DNA of 64,000 nucleotides from Cladophialophora immunda (Eukaryota; Ascomycota; Eurotiomycetes; Chaetothyriales; Herpotrichiellaceae): contig NW_015622543.1 of NCBI RefSeq assembly GCF_000835495.1, forward strand, positions 806,001 through 870,000, given 5' to 3'. Below the pieces are notes generated by a model. That model saw only the letters and a program-made list of their open reading frames with translations. It did not search any database and was not told where the DNA came from. The translations under genes and the position numbers were made by a program. This document shows positions 51,960 to 63,631 of the stretch, in pieces; positions within the stretch are counted from its first letter, which is position 1; every line of letters starts with the position of its first letter.

Positions 51960-54900
51960 GGTGGTGGCGTGCTGGTTATGCGAGACAATACAGGTCTCAG
52001 AGTGGAAGTGAAAGGCTTTGGAAGGATGGTGAGACTAGATATCTAGCTTTAGGAGAGCTCAAGAAGGGGCATACACTGACGTTGATGTTGTACATAAAAA
52101 AACAAAAAGAGACAATGGTATGAGTTACAACGTGTCTCAGGGACCCCGCATTCGAGAGCGGGGAAGAGACGCTGCGAGTCTGCGCGACAAGACAAGGCCA
52201 TCATCCCCTTTTTCCATCTGCGCCTGTCTGTACAGCCTCAAGACTGGAGCTCTACAGCACATGTCCCAATCACCACAATGGCTGCCATTCCAGTGAGTGA
52301 GGCAGCGCAATAAGCGAGTCGCTACACTAATAGAGGCAGAGAACGGGACTTCAGAAGGCCGTCGTTTGCACAATTTGGTGATCGTCCCCAGTCAAGTTTG
52401 ATATACAGAGAAAGATTCGTGGACATGGCAGTCGCGTCTGAACATCGATGAGGCGGTCCCTTCATGGAGGCTCTCTGGGGGTCGCCGGCGCATGAGGTGG
52501 CAGTCTGGCAACATCAAGCTGTTGAGGAGAGAAATGCTGATACTCCCGAAGCAATAATGGCTTGTCGCATAACGCTGCTGGCTCCGATATCGAGACAACG
52601 CAACTGTCAACAGGTCGGCGCAAATTTTCGAACTCTGACATGGTAATGGCTCCCAACAGCAATTTCCCGCGCCTCCACAGAACATCTCGGTGGCAAAAGT
52701 GCTTCTCCTATATGATATTTGGTATGGCCTGGCTGAAACCTCTTCATATACGAGGTCCGCAGTACGGTACTTGGATTGATGAGCGAAATCACCGGACACC
52801 AGAAACACAGTATTGCATTGTCACCAGCACGGCATGCATTTTGATGGCTGTCATATCGATGTTGACATATGAATATTCCACATGCCTCAAATCTCTGCTT
52901 CTTCCAGAGTCCGGCCTTGCATATGTCTCACTGCTGCTGATGGCTTCTGGCTCGCTCCGTTGTCCTTTGCGATGCAGTTGCTTGCATTGGTTGCTGCCTT
53001 GGCGCTGAACTGGCGGAGCATCTCCCACAAACGGAGTGGCACACGTTCAAGGCCGGCAATGCTGTGAAAGACGTTTGTGTTTGTGTCAATCTTTGCTTCG
53101 CTACCCAGTGTACAACTCACTCCTCCCCGGGGTGGATTACACGCCCACAAAGAAAGGGCACCCGCATCCAGCCCGGAGTAGCCTGATCCACGAGACTCGA
53201 TTGGCACCAAATCTCGGCAGAGCGTTCCAAAATCAACGTGGCAGAAGGCCGTGGACCGCTCATTCAGAGAGGGGAAATCTCAACAATTGTCGGGACTCGT
53301 CTAGAGCAGAATTAGCAACCAGTTCCGCAGCATCAGGGCACCACCGACCAAAAGCCCTGCTCCAAAATGGATTTTCCCAGGCAGAAACGCGGTGCGTGGA
53401 GCCACACTGGTTGTGATGCAGCAAGGTTAGGACAAATGAAGCAGGAGATGGGGATTGCGTGCACGCTTCCATTTGGGGCGAGGTGCTTTGCACACCGCCT
53501 CCGGGGAGAAATGACACGGCAGGACGATTGAATGTGCAGGACTCGCCTCCTCGGTCCTCCACGACTTTCTTCCCTTAATGACGTCGCCAAAGTCCGGCTG
53601 ATGTACCTTTCAATCATTGCGAGCCTAGTTCCGGGTCTTCAAGGAAAAATCGCAGACACACCAAGGCAGGTACGAGGAAAACAGGCCAGGATCATCTGCT
53701 GAAAACTTGCGCCAATAGACCAATCAATATGGTCGGTTGTCTAGTATATTTTTTCGGTGGTCGCTCAGGATGTGAACCTCCGGCGGTCATGTGGATACAA
53801 CTTTTCAACGCCTTTTCCGGGAAAGGAGGATGGCCAACATGGAGGTGCCAAGAGCCAGTAAGAGAAGAGGGAGGGATGGCCTGGATGGCTGATCGTCGCA
53901 GCCGTCCGCGGGCAACACAGGGCAAAGGTTGCCGGGCCACTGATCAAGTCCTTGTATGGATTTGTGGAACAATCATGTCTGTTGGAAGCATGTCTCTGGA
54001 TGCCCTCATGTCCGCAAGCACGGTTCTGCTTCCGATTAGCGAGAGCAATGAATTGACTAAATCTGCATTGCGTTGACGAATCGTGGTTAGTTTCAGGCTA
54101 CGAGAAAGAAACAGGCGCCAGGCTGTTTTCGCAGGAGTGAAAAAGAAAGGGGAAGCAATATAGTATCAGGCTGAGACGGTGGCTTGCCGAAAGGGCTAAA
54201 ATATGGCGATCCGGGAGGAGGGATCCTCGAAATCGTGGGAGTGCACCGAATCGTCCGTACCTAGTACCAATCCAAGTGACAGCATTTGCGGATGCTAATG
54301 GCCTGATTGGCGCAGATACGACCAATCCTGGCGATCATTTCCACGAGGAGATGGACAGCGGGCCATCTGTGTAACCAGAATCGGTTCATTGCTGGCAATG
54401 CGCTCGACACAGATGGTGTCTGTCCACGTGGCAGGCATCAGTGGCGATGCTGGGTCAGTCTGTCGATTGGGCAATTCAGCTAAAGACCACGCATTTTGAT
54501 TGGCAACCCAGGAAATGCCTTGTTTGCTATCAGTCTTTTGGCGGGTCGAACACCAGGCTTGTCTGTTCATCTGTGTAGAAAAGGAGCCCGTTAGTGCATT
54601 CCCGTTGTCGGTTAGGCTGGTATGGATCTCGGTTGGAAACTTGGACCCAAGATCCGAAGACAGCATCATGTGTGCTGAAAATCCAGAAGGGGAGGTTGGT
54701 TGTCTCTGATCCGGCCAGTAGTTGACTCAAGCAGCAAACAAAACTGGCCAGGCCATTGGACGGACGGAGACCCAGACCAAGCCCCAACGACAGGGGCAAC
54801 GACAGGGGACCAGCGTGGAGAGAAGTCGGGCTCAAAGCCGGCATGCATGCAAGCGCAGGTAGAAAACGTATGTGTCAATCGTCGGAGGTGACCAGGAATG

Positions 54901-55121
54901 AAATGCGGTTGCGGCGGTCCGCCTTGTCTGGTCTAGACACGAATTCGGGGGCAGCCACAGCGACTTGCGCGGTTAAAGATGGGGTTGGTGTGGGAGCCAT
55001 GACCAGAGCATATCTCAGCACGGCTGCGGCCCTGATACGGAACTGAGCAGATAATGTACTTCGGCTCAATGCAGCACGACATGAGATGTTGACAGAGGGC
55101 GCGTTGTGTTCAGGAGAAATT
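51960..55121. other. Large gene-free interval
   Basis: More than 3 kb in which I find only short, mutually overlapping frames on both strands (largest about 148 codons at 52562-53008), none with domains, splice structure or good start context. No intact repeat or transposon ends are visible either. Confidence 0.5.
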
Positions 55122-55170
55122 GGGAGAAATTGGGAGGGAGAGGGAGGGAGAGGGAGGGAGGGAGGCGAGG
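55122..55170 (+). repeat. G-rich purine repeat (GGGA)n
   Basis: Tandem GGGA/GGGAGA units with more than four closely spaced GGG blocks, capable of forming a G-quadruplex on the plus strand. Confidence 0.65.
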
Positions 55171-56730
55171 CCGCAGGCTGGGCAAGCAAGCCACCTGGCG
55201 CTGCACGTGATTCATATCGAGTCACGTGCACATGTCATTCTCGGGAGCTGTCCTTGGTAGCCTGCGACCTCAACTCCTGATCCTCACACCCTTGTAAGAG
55301 TAGCAAACAACTATTCTGCGCCAGCCTCTGCACACTGCGTGCCAGCTCATTCCGTCGACCTCTCGCAATCTGCCCAAGCATCCTGCTGCCTCTGCTGATC
55401 CTGGTGAGTGGCGTTGGTGCGCAATTCGTGGGCGTGGCCTCAGATTGCCGGAGTTGCCATCCTCAGGTCGCCTGGGGCTTCGCCTCTTCCAACGTCTCAC
55501 AGACCCGTGGACCCCCCTGCTCGGTGGCATCAACATGTCTCGCAAAGAAAACCTGGAAACCCAGGGATCGAACTTGTCGGTCCGAGCGTCCCTTCGACCT
55601 ACAGGTACATCTACCAGGGTACCCAAAATGGCTAGTAGTCTCGACCTGGACAGGGGATCCTTCTCATGCGCCTGATTTTCTTGGGGAGCAAACCGTTGAA
55701 CACATGCACACCGGCTATCTCCATAGTCCAGATACTCTCGCCCAGCGTTGTTTCTGTACCGGGAGAGCCCTTCCTTGGAGTGCAGCCAGAATGCACGGAG
55801 ATTGTTGTTGTGGTCGCGCTCCTGAGCCTTGCTACCATCCTAAGCCTCTATCATGCTCTGAAACGCACCTATGATGTGCATACAGCTAGCCACGGGTACA
55901 AAGAAAACGATCACGGCACGACCCGAAGAGGGACTGAGAGGTGAAATGCATCGAGAAAGGGAAAGAGGTCGAGATGAGTGGGAACTCAACGGAACCCAAT
56001 CACGTCCACAGGCGAGTGACCAAGTGTTGCCACTTCTGCTGCTGTCAGCGCCTCGTTCTCTCTCATATGCGTCCTACTCCAGATCCTTTCCTTGCCCTAT
56101 CTCTTTTGCCATCGTTGCCCTGCCCACCCCCCCGCCTTGCTCCTGGATCCTTCTCGTGTCGAGCCAGACCTGAGCCTTTGTCTGCCCCTGCTCGCCTCTC
56201 CTCGTATCTCCACAGCAGCAGGACGATGGGCCTCTTAACCCAGTTGGGCGGGTGGGTGTCCAGCACATTGATTTTGCCGCTAACTTCTTCTAGTCGGCCC
56301 TTCGTCTCGAATATCAACTACGCATCTTGCCGTGATCAACCCTCCGACACCTTACCTCACCTTTTTGTTTTATTCCTGAATCCATATGAGAGACCCTACA
56401 ACCATCTTGTCTTAAAACTCTTGAGGCCTTAATCACCTTCTGTCGTCTCCCTCTCCTTTTCTGTCCATAGCAGGCTGACTACCCTCGTGCTCGTCTCACC
56501 ATCATTGTTCCTCTCTCTTTCCACCCCCCCCTCCCCCCGGAGTCGCTCAGGGTATCCCAAAGTACTCAACCACAAGGAAGACGCCAACGGCAGCGTCCAA
56601 GAGCATCGAACTTGTCATATTGCTTCTTTTTTGACAGCCGTGACAGATTCTGTGGTCTGAACGCTGTGCCTGTATTCATCCGCTGCGATCTCGTTTGACT
56701 GGCCTTCTATCAATTGTTGCACTTCCAAGA
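55171..56730. other. Upstream region of the H2C2 gene, with a possible small membrane-protein frame
   Basis: About 1.55 kb. A plus-strand frame at 55666-55944 (92 codons, ATG start) contains one strong hydrophobic segment, CTEIVVVVALLSLATILSLY, followed by a polar tail; it might be a small gene or part of one, but no family match or splice partner is evident. The last several hundred bases are C/T-rich, consistent with a long 5' leader. Confidence 0.4.
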
Positions 56731-58297
56731 ATGACCGACTATGCGCCACGAAGCAGTCAGGATTACAATACCTTCTTTCAAAGTCCGCACCTCGCCATGT
56801 CGCATTATCCCAATGGAACCGGTCTCAGCTACCTATACAGCAATGGTCAAGTTCCGTATCAGACCGTCCACACGCCATGTTCAGCATACTCACCAACTTA
56901 CGCCCCGAGTCCAGGAACATCGGCAGCTCCCCTCTATTTGCCTCCCACCTCTGGACCACAGCTCCATTATTCATTTGTAGGCCCACGGGTCCCTACACTT
57001 CCTTCTCAATCTCGTGCTTTCCCACCGAGCTCCTATTACGCCCCGTCCTCCGCGAATCGCACGACTTCACATCATCAACGGCTGGCTCCTCCGCGAGACT
57101 ACCCCTCAATGGATGGCACAGAGTGTCAGGACTCCCCGAACGAGGACACGATGCTCTCAGAACCCGTGCTGCCCCCACTAGAGGGGTATCCGGATGTACA
57201 CGACTTTGATGAGCTGATGAAACGGTACGGAAAGTCTCCCACGTTCTCGGGCATTGCTGATGTACTATCCGCAGTTACGTCCAGGACCTCTCACCTAAGA
57301 AGCAGGACAAAGCTCTTATTCATGCGCGTCGAGCTGCCAATATCAAACATGTACTCATCGACAAGAAAACGACTGCCATAGAGTCCGCGCAGTTCAGGTC
57401 AGTCGCGGCCCTACCCAGATAGGCTAATTGTGTTGGCAAGTGCTGTGGCACGCTGACAGTCCGTCAGGTTTTGGGTGAAGAAGATGTTTACATTGCAACC
57501 TAACGACAGCAAGATTCCCGAGGTGAGACAGGGCGCGTATTCCACCGATCACGACTAACACGGTCCAGCATCTAAGAAAGATTTGCCATGAAGGAAAACC
57601 AGTGGCGGTGCGAGAAAAGTTGTTCAAGATCTTGACCAAAGCACACAAACAATGCCAGCACGGTGGCAGGGACAAAACCTCCGCCCAGGTCAGGAAAGTG
57701 TACTCATGGTTCGACTCGCAAGCCTTGTCCATGGTTCGAAGGGGACTAATCATATATAACAGGGTACCCAAAGAGCTCATCTCGAGATTCGTCAAGTTGT
57801 GTCCCACGTGTCAAGTCAGACGGGGGGCGAGTCGTAACTCGCCTCCTGATTCAGTGAAAAGCCCCGAGACGAATGCGGAAGCACACTCACCCGACGCATT
57901 AACAATAGCCGGATCAAGAAAGGGCTCTACAGCAACTAGGCAGGGGAATGTAAATCCATGCTTGCCCTTGCAGACAGCGGGTTTCAAAACGAGCTCAGCT
58001 TTTCAACATCAGAACCGCTGGATGACGCCGTTGCAGCCTCACTCAGAGACCAACCACGTCTCTCCTGCGCTGAAGCATGGCCCTCTCGATCATGGAGACT
58101 CGTACAATACCGGTCCGCCCTTGTCATTGAATGGTACCCATGCTACGCCACCTGGTCTGAACTTTCCGTCTGTTAATAACTTCGGAACTGTCACAGCAAA
58201 TTCACCTGCATATAATTCATCTTCACTGTCTCAATCTGTGCATGGAAATGTACCAACAGAACAAGCATATGGAATCAAGATTGAACGTTTTGCTTGA
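56731..58297 (+). CDS. Protein with integrase-type H2C2 zinc-binding domain (domesticated, regulator-like)
   Basis: Five exons: 56731-57224, 57275-57397, 57468-57522, 57569-57708, 57763-58297; 448 aa. Introns are 46-70 nt; the last has a weaker GTTCGA donor, but joining it restores SW|VPKELISRFVKLCPTCQ, so it is secure. Residues 1-150 are Tyr/Ser/Pro-rich and disordered. A conserved core follows: DFDELMKRYVQDLSPKKQ, ALIHARRAANIKHVLIDKKT, FRFWVKKMFTLQP. Then HLRKICHEGKPVAVREKLFK, TKAHKQCQHGGRDKTSAQVR and the CPTC pair, which match the HHCC zinc-binding module at the N-terminus of Ty3/GIN-type integrases (H...H, KT, Y-W, C-x2-C). No integrase catalytic core follows; the C-terminal 170 residues are Ser/Asn/Pro-rich. 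A nuclear regulator derived from an integrase domain is my inference. Confidence 0.85.
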
Positions 58298-59639
58298 CCA
58301 CACGACTGTGGGGCGCCTAATATTCTGACTCAGAAGCTGGCATGGCTTTGTTGTTCACAATACGAAAAGATCGAGGCTGAGCACAAGGCGTTTGGTTTCG
58401 CATAAAGATACGACATGATGACCCCTCTCACGGATTTACTTGTGGCAGGCATTGCCTGGGACTGAAGACCATCTTTAGCTGCCGCAGGGTTGAAGACACC
58501 CATTTTCTTAGGCATGGTTGGCGCAAAATTGCTGGTTCAGTTACCCTCTCGTCTTCAATACTTCGCTTTGAGCTTCCGGCGCAGGAATGACGGTTACAAA
58601 AAAGTCTTGCCATTTACATAACGACAAACGAAGCAGCACTTCAAGCCTTGCGGGACGACAGGGATCATCTATTGTCCAATAGCACCACACATGCTTATGA
58701 TTTTCGGGCTATTATTCCTCGTCCTGTTTCTTCGTTACCGGTCCACGAAGTACGGATGAGACGTTCGGGGAAGAGATGGATGCTGAACGGGGCTGGGGAC
58801 CTGGTACGCAGGAGAAAAGACCTAGGATCCTTGCCAGTGGACCAGCCATGTGCGCTCGACAGGGCCGGAGCCATGTTGACCAAGATACCCATCGACTACA
58901 TAGAATGTAGTTCATTCAACAGTGCGTATAGGCAAATATGTGCTCTGCACCACGAATGATTTTTACCAGAACCGAATCTTCCTGACCCCGTCTTGACTTT
59001 TGAAATACACCACCTGTCTCCAGATGTCGGAAATGAACTAAGCACACCATTCATCTTCTGTCTGAAGAGCATAACCTGTTGACCACTTATCTGCCTCGGC
59101 CAAACCCACACGCACAGGCGAGAATATGCTTGCTAACCATAGGCCCCAAGTAGGGTTGAGGTAGCTGTCTGATATTGCCTTGAGGTAACGAGTTCAAAGC
59201 ATCGTTGCAGTGCAGTTCGAAACATCCTCGTCTGGATCGTCCAGTATCTCACCATGCTGCGTGATTATCCTGTCTCAGTTGGTCCTCATCTTCCAGATTA
59301 TAGGAGGTGCACCAAGAACTACCTGAACCTTGCTGCGACAGTGATGGGGTCATCATCTGGGCGAACCAGTTGGTTGATAGCGTACCATGTGTGCGCAGCC
59401 TCGCCGTCCAAAGTTTAATATTTTCCACTCGGTCCTCGTGCCGGTGAAATGCTATATATACATATCACAGAGTGCGGGCATATGGGTTTCGCTCTCCATC
59501 TTGCAGCAAGCCTCTTCTGTGACACACCTGGGTCATTTCTGCATTCCTTCATCCGCCGTCTTGCTACGCTAAACGAAGAAGAATCTCGACATAAGATTTC
59601 CTGCGCTCCGAGACTTGCTATTTGAGACTACAGACCATC
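58298..59639. other. Spacer without supported gene
   Basis: About 1.3 kb. A minus-strand frame at 58330-58515 has a gene-like start (PKKMGVFNPAAAKDG) but ends after 61 codons with no downstream exon. A plus-strand frame at 58648-58959 has no ATG at its head. Confidence 0.45.
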
Positions 59640-60824
59640 ATGGGCAACGCTTACTCTTGGATCCGAGCGATTGCTTGGGCGAAGGAGCACTGGTACCACG
59701 CTGCAGTCACCGCCAGTATCATGGGTTCCACAGGCTCCTTCGCCGCCGGGATGGCGTGCGGCATCTTTCGCAAATGCGACAGTGACCCTTGCGGCACGCC
59801 CGTAAAGACAAGTATTTTCGATAAACCGGCGTGCAACTACTGGGAACATGGTGGAGACAACATGATCCCTATGAAGAGGAGGGATGGGGGAGGGTCGCCG
59901 CTGGGTACCACGGTCACTGTGATAAATGGCATGAAGGGCTGGGGTCGGCTGAGCCAAGGGGGCCATGACCATGACGAGGTCCCGGGAGTCACCATCTACA
60001 ACAGCAACAACGTCGACCAAGGGGGAGCGTTGGATCTGTTTGGCGAGGAGGAACTCAGCGGCACCATCCCTGGCAACACCTTGCCAGACTGGATATACAT
60101 CACCAACGCCGGTGGCGCGCCCATTTGCATCGCAGGCGTCCGCCTCACAGCTCCTGATGGATCCGAAATCACCATGACGGGCAACTTGGGGCGCATCTGT
60201 GGTGCAGATCACTACGAGTCTGCGTTGACGGTCCTCCCCAACGCCGAAGGGAAATCGGCGTCCTGCGTATGGATCGACCGGCATGGGTCGAACGGCCTGC
60301 GACTCCCGGGCCTCAGCTTCAACCTGCAGAACGACGACGAGGACCTGGAGTTCTACAACATCACATCGGTCGAGGACCTGTGTCGGGCTCCTTTTATAAT
60401 GTTGCAGGAAGACCAACCTCGTCTATCAAGGAGGCAGCTGGTTGTGCCCAACGTCTCCCGCAATGACAGCAGCACCCCGGCCAACCTCGACTTCAACTCG
60501 GCGCTGGTCAAAAGCAACTTGGACCTCTCTAGTGCGGTGCAAATGTGCCAGGGCAGTTCCACCAAGGGACCGCATTTTGTGAGTCTCTCCGAGGGGATTT
60601 ATTGCGACATGTCCACGCGAGAGCTTTATCCTGTGTGCAACTCTGGGGCTGGTCGCAGCGGGGAGATCTGCTTCGACTCGGATCTCGACGAGCTCGTGGA
60701 AAGGGATGGAGGAGAAGACGATCCCTTTTCGCGGAGAAGGCTTGTTCGACGCGCTCAAGGGAGTCAGAGTCCTCGGCGGGTGAGGGTCCTGAAGAAGTTC
60801 CAGTATGTCGATACGTGGAATTAA
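59640..60824 (+). CDS. Fungal membrane-anchored or secreted protein of unknown function
   Basis: Uninterrupted 394-aa frame from ATG 59640. A hydrophobic stretch near the N-terminus (HAAVTASIMGSTGSFAAGMA) may be a signal anchor. The body shows features of a widespread but uncharacterised Pezizomycotina family: a beta-rich part with TLPDWIYITNAGGAPICIAG, TGNLGRICGADHYES, KSASCVWIDRHGSNGLRLPG, then a Cys-containing C-terminal motif TKGPHFVSLSEGIYCDMSTR followed by ELYPVC and GEICFDSDLDELV. The Cys pattern and the FVS-EG-YCDM motif suggest an extracellular or lumenal domain stabilised by disulfides. Basic tail RRRLVRRAQ. I recognise the pattern but no function. Gene model is good; no intron is indicated. 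Confidence 0.8.
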   Translation: MGNAYSWIRAIAWAKEHWYHAAVTASIMGSTGSFAAGMACGIFRKCDSDPCGTPVKTSIFDKPACNYWEHGGDNMIPMKRRDGGGSPLGTTVTVINGMKGWGRLSQGGHDHDEVPGVTIYNSNNVDQGGALDLFGEEELSGTIPGNTLPDWIYITNAGGAPICIAGVRLTAPDGSEITMTGNLGRICGADHYESALTVLPNAEGKSASCVWIDRHGSNGLRLPGLSFNLQNDDEDLEFYNITSVEDLCRAPFIMLQEDQPRLSRRQLVVPNVSRNDSSTPANLDFNSALVKSNLDLSSAVQMCQGSSTKGPHFVSLSEGIYCDMSTRELYPVCNSGAGRSGEICFDSDLDELVERDGGEDDPFSRRRLVRRAQGSQSPRRVRVLKKFQYVDTWN

Positions 60825-61568
60825 TAAGACAGGGGCATCAAGGGGGACTTTCAGTTGCTTACTTATGCTGAATCTTTTTATACACACGCGAGGGACGCGG
60901 TGATATATTGGTTGATCATCATGGCTAACCAGATTAGCTCTCACATTTGTCTGCGAACTACGGAGTTTCTCAGTTGCGTATAGGGCTTAGGTATCTCAGG
61001 GGGCGCCACCGGGGGAGCTGCCTTAGCCCGACACCCACCGAGTAGGGGAGCTAGGCATCGAGGTACTCGGAGCTAGGGGCGCTTCATTGGCGGCTTTAGG
61101 TGGTTGATGCCCCAGTTAGCGAGTTACTTGCAGGGTCTCTGGCGCTGACAGCTGCTAAGGAGCCTAACGAAGCTTAACTGGAAACTCTGTGGCGCCCACG
61201 GTGGCTTTCTCATCCGCCGCCCCCGCCAATCACAGCCTGCGCCTGCACATGCGCGTCGCTGGTCCCTTTGGCCCAAAAAAGATTCTTGAACAGCCTGGCA
61301 TCATATTGCGCATCTTCAACCATCTTACACACCCGAGTTCGCCGTTGTCCCTCCTTTACCACTCGTCTCGCGATCTCGCTCCCGGTTCCTTTCGACAGCT
61401 TCTATTCTCCAGATCGAATTGTTGTCGTCAACTTTCCTGCGGCGTTCCCGCGCCTTGTCGGACAGCAACCCCCTTCGATCTGCCTGGTTGATTTTGGTCT
61501 CGTCGTCGGAATTCGTCCCCCATCCGCGCAGTGCCCAGCTGCTCATCGCCTAGTGACACTCGCCCACC
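60825..61568. other. Spacer, partly repeat-like
   Basis: About 740 bases. The stretch 60960-61180 has short TAGGTATC/GGCGCC-type segments and looks like non-coding debris; the part just before 61569 is C/T-rich promoter and leader of erd2. Confidence 0.45.
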
Positions 61569-62528
61569 ATGAATCTTTTCAGGTTACTCGGTATGCGGAC
61601 CCTGACTGGTCTAGAGAGAGTTGGCATGGTGCTAATTGAACTCTTCCCTGCGCAGCGGACCTGTCGCATCTGGTCTCAATCTTCATCCTCCTTCACAAGA
61701 TGAAGGTCTCGAATGTATGTCGAAGAACTTCCTTAACACAACGACACAATGTCACCGAGAGGGTAGAAACCACATTGCTGACCATCTGTCCGCGCGGTTG
61801 AAACAGTCATGTTCAGGCATCTCCTTCAAAACCCAGGCCTTATATTTTCTCGTCTACGTGACGAGATACCTTGGTTCGTCCGACCCCAGAGCTTCAATGG
61901 CGCGAAACCCTCTGCTCTAACACTGCCATTGGGTTTCGCAGATCTCTTCTGGACCTTTACCGACAGCGCTTGGAACACCATCTTCAAGCTGATCTTCCTC
62001 TCCTCCTCCCTCTATACTCTCTACGTAATGTTAAACGACTACAAGCCGACCCACGATCCGAATCTCGACACATTCCGCGTTTCCTATCTGACCGGAGGCT
62101 CTGCGGTCCTGGCCTTGCTTTTCCCTTACCGCTATACTCTCCCCGAAGTGTTGTGGGCGTTCTCCATCTGGCTTGAGAGTGTCGCGATTCTGCCACAATT
62201 GTTCATGCTCCAAAGGACGGGCGAGGCCGAGACAATCACCACGCACTATCTGTTTGCATTGGGGATATACCGTGCCCTATACATTCCGAATTGGATCTAT
62301 CGGTGGTTTGCAGAGGGACATTTTGATCCAATTGCCGTGGTCGCCGGTGTGATACAGACTGTCCTGTATTCCGACTTCTTCTGGGTTTATTATACCAAGT
62401 GAGTTTCGACATTTCTTGCGCTGACAACCTTGGAAGTGGAAGGCGACTCAAGATTTTATGAGAGCTGAAGCTGACTTGTTTGTGATTCTAGGGTTCTCAA
62501 AGGGAAGAGCTTCAAGTTGCCCGTTTAA
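61569..62528 (+). CDS. erd2: ER lumen protein-retaining receptor Erd2 (K/HDEL receptor)
   Basis: Erd2 binds HDEL/KDEL tails of escaped ER proteins in the Golgi and returns them by COPI vesicles. Five exons: 61569-61590, 61656-61714, 61807-61873, 61942-62398 and 62492-62528; 213 aa, the family's usual length. The tiny first exon encodes MNLFRLL. After joining, the sequence reads ADLSHLVSIFILLHKMKVSN, CSGISFKTQALYFLVYVTRY, LDLFWTF, then the seven-span core including YKPTHDPNLDTFRVSYL, EVLWAFSIWLESVAILPQLF, TITTHYLFALGIYRALYIPN and VIQTVLYSDFFWVYYTKV. The last exon supplies VLKGKSFKLPV, with the C-terminal Lys/Ser region needed for retrieval. All junctions keep the frame and every conserved block is present, so the model is firm. 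Confidence 0.95.
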
Positions 62529-63631
62529 AGGCCGTGCTCGTATGAGTAATTTGGGCGTACCCGATCCGCCCCGGGACGAAACATGCTCCTTTTCCCCTGG
62601 CGCACCGAGTGGACGTGCATTCGAGAGCAAGACCAGGCGTTTGGAGGCGCCCGGGATAGAAAAAGAAGGGCAGCTTTGACAATGAAAACCTTGTATACTT
62701 TGAATCTGCCTTGCGGAAGGACATTTTATCACCTCAGCCAGAGGGCCCTTTTCATCTTGAAGCTGGTGCCTGGGCCCAAAAAGCCATGAACCGCAATGTC
62801 GACCATTTGCTGAGCCCTCGATGAATTTCACGTGGTTGCCAACGCAAAAAAACCATGGGACTGAGATTCGAAACTGGGTCGCGACCGTGGGGTTCTAGAG
62901 AGAAGCAGGCTGGACAAAGGGCTTGGTGGGGGGGGGGGAGCCCTTGAATCGCATCAAAGCATGAGGCACAAAGCACACTGGGGAAGTGGGAGTTAAATGT
63001 GCACTGTGTGCCAGGACGGCGAAGATGCGTCGAGATGATAGGTACCTACATAGGTAGCTCCAGCTGTGTAGAGCAATGCTCGTGGTCGCGGCTCGCCGGT
63101 CCCGTACAGGCGACAGTTACGTATGCATACTCTCTAGGTAGAGTGTGTATGTACCTCATACGGATATTATTTACTCCGTACAAGTCTTCGGATCCCTCAG
63201 GGGCTGATGCTCCGCTTGTTTCTTGCCTGGGTTGAGAACACTCCCGACTGCTGACTGGTCCAAGAAATCCTTGAGCGGGACGAATAAGCGTGCTCTACGC
63301 GATGTCATCTAACCTGGACGGACGGATGTACAATAGGTATATACTTGGTATTCGGCGCTGACTGGTAGGGATAACCAACCGATTACATGGAATAGAATAG
63401 ATGTATTGATCGACTGCAAGAAAATCTATCCCGTCGAGGGCGTCCGAATGCTGGTGGTTCGCTCGATGTGAGTAAATAAAAAAAAAAGATCTGTATGTAG
63501 ATGTGTGGAGAGGAGCAAACAAATATGCTGGTCGATATCAAAAGATTTCGCCTTCTTTGGATTCGTTTCCCTGTCCAATACATGCGCAGGTGTATTTTGA
63601 TCCTTACGCACGTTGTCGGCCTCCAGCCAAA
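62529..63631. other. Spacer between convergent erd2 and the right-edge gene
   Basis: About 1.1 kb. It contains an 11-G run (62928-62938), palindrome-like TACCTACATAGGTA at about 63044 and a small A run at 63478-63487. No supported gene. Confidence 0.5.
62928..62938. repeat. Poly-G homopolymer (11)
   Basis: Uninterrupted G run in non-coding sequence. Confidence 0.7.

Noticed and set aside
50811..52046. 411-codon plus-strand frame opposite bna6
   Set aside because: Antisense to an enzyme with all conserved motifs and a secure intron; the plus frame has no family character.
62850..62900. Second tRNA-like element near a TTCGAAT motif
   Set aside because: The stems flanking the loop do not pair and no cloverleaf can be built.
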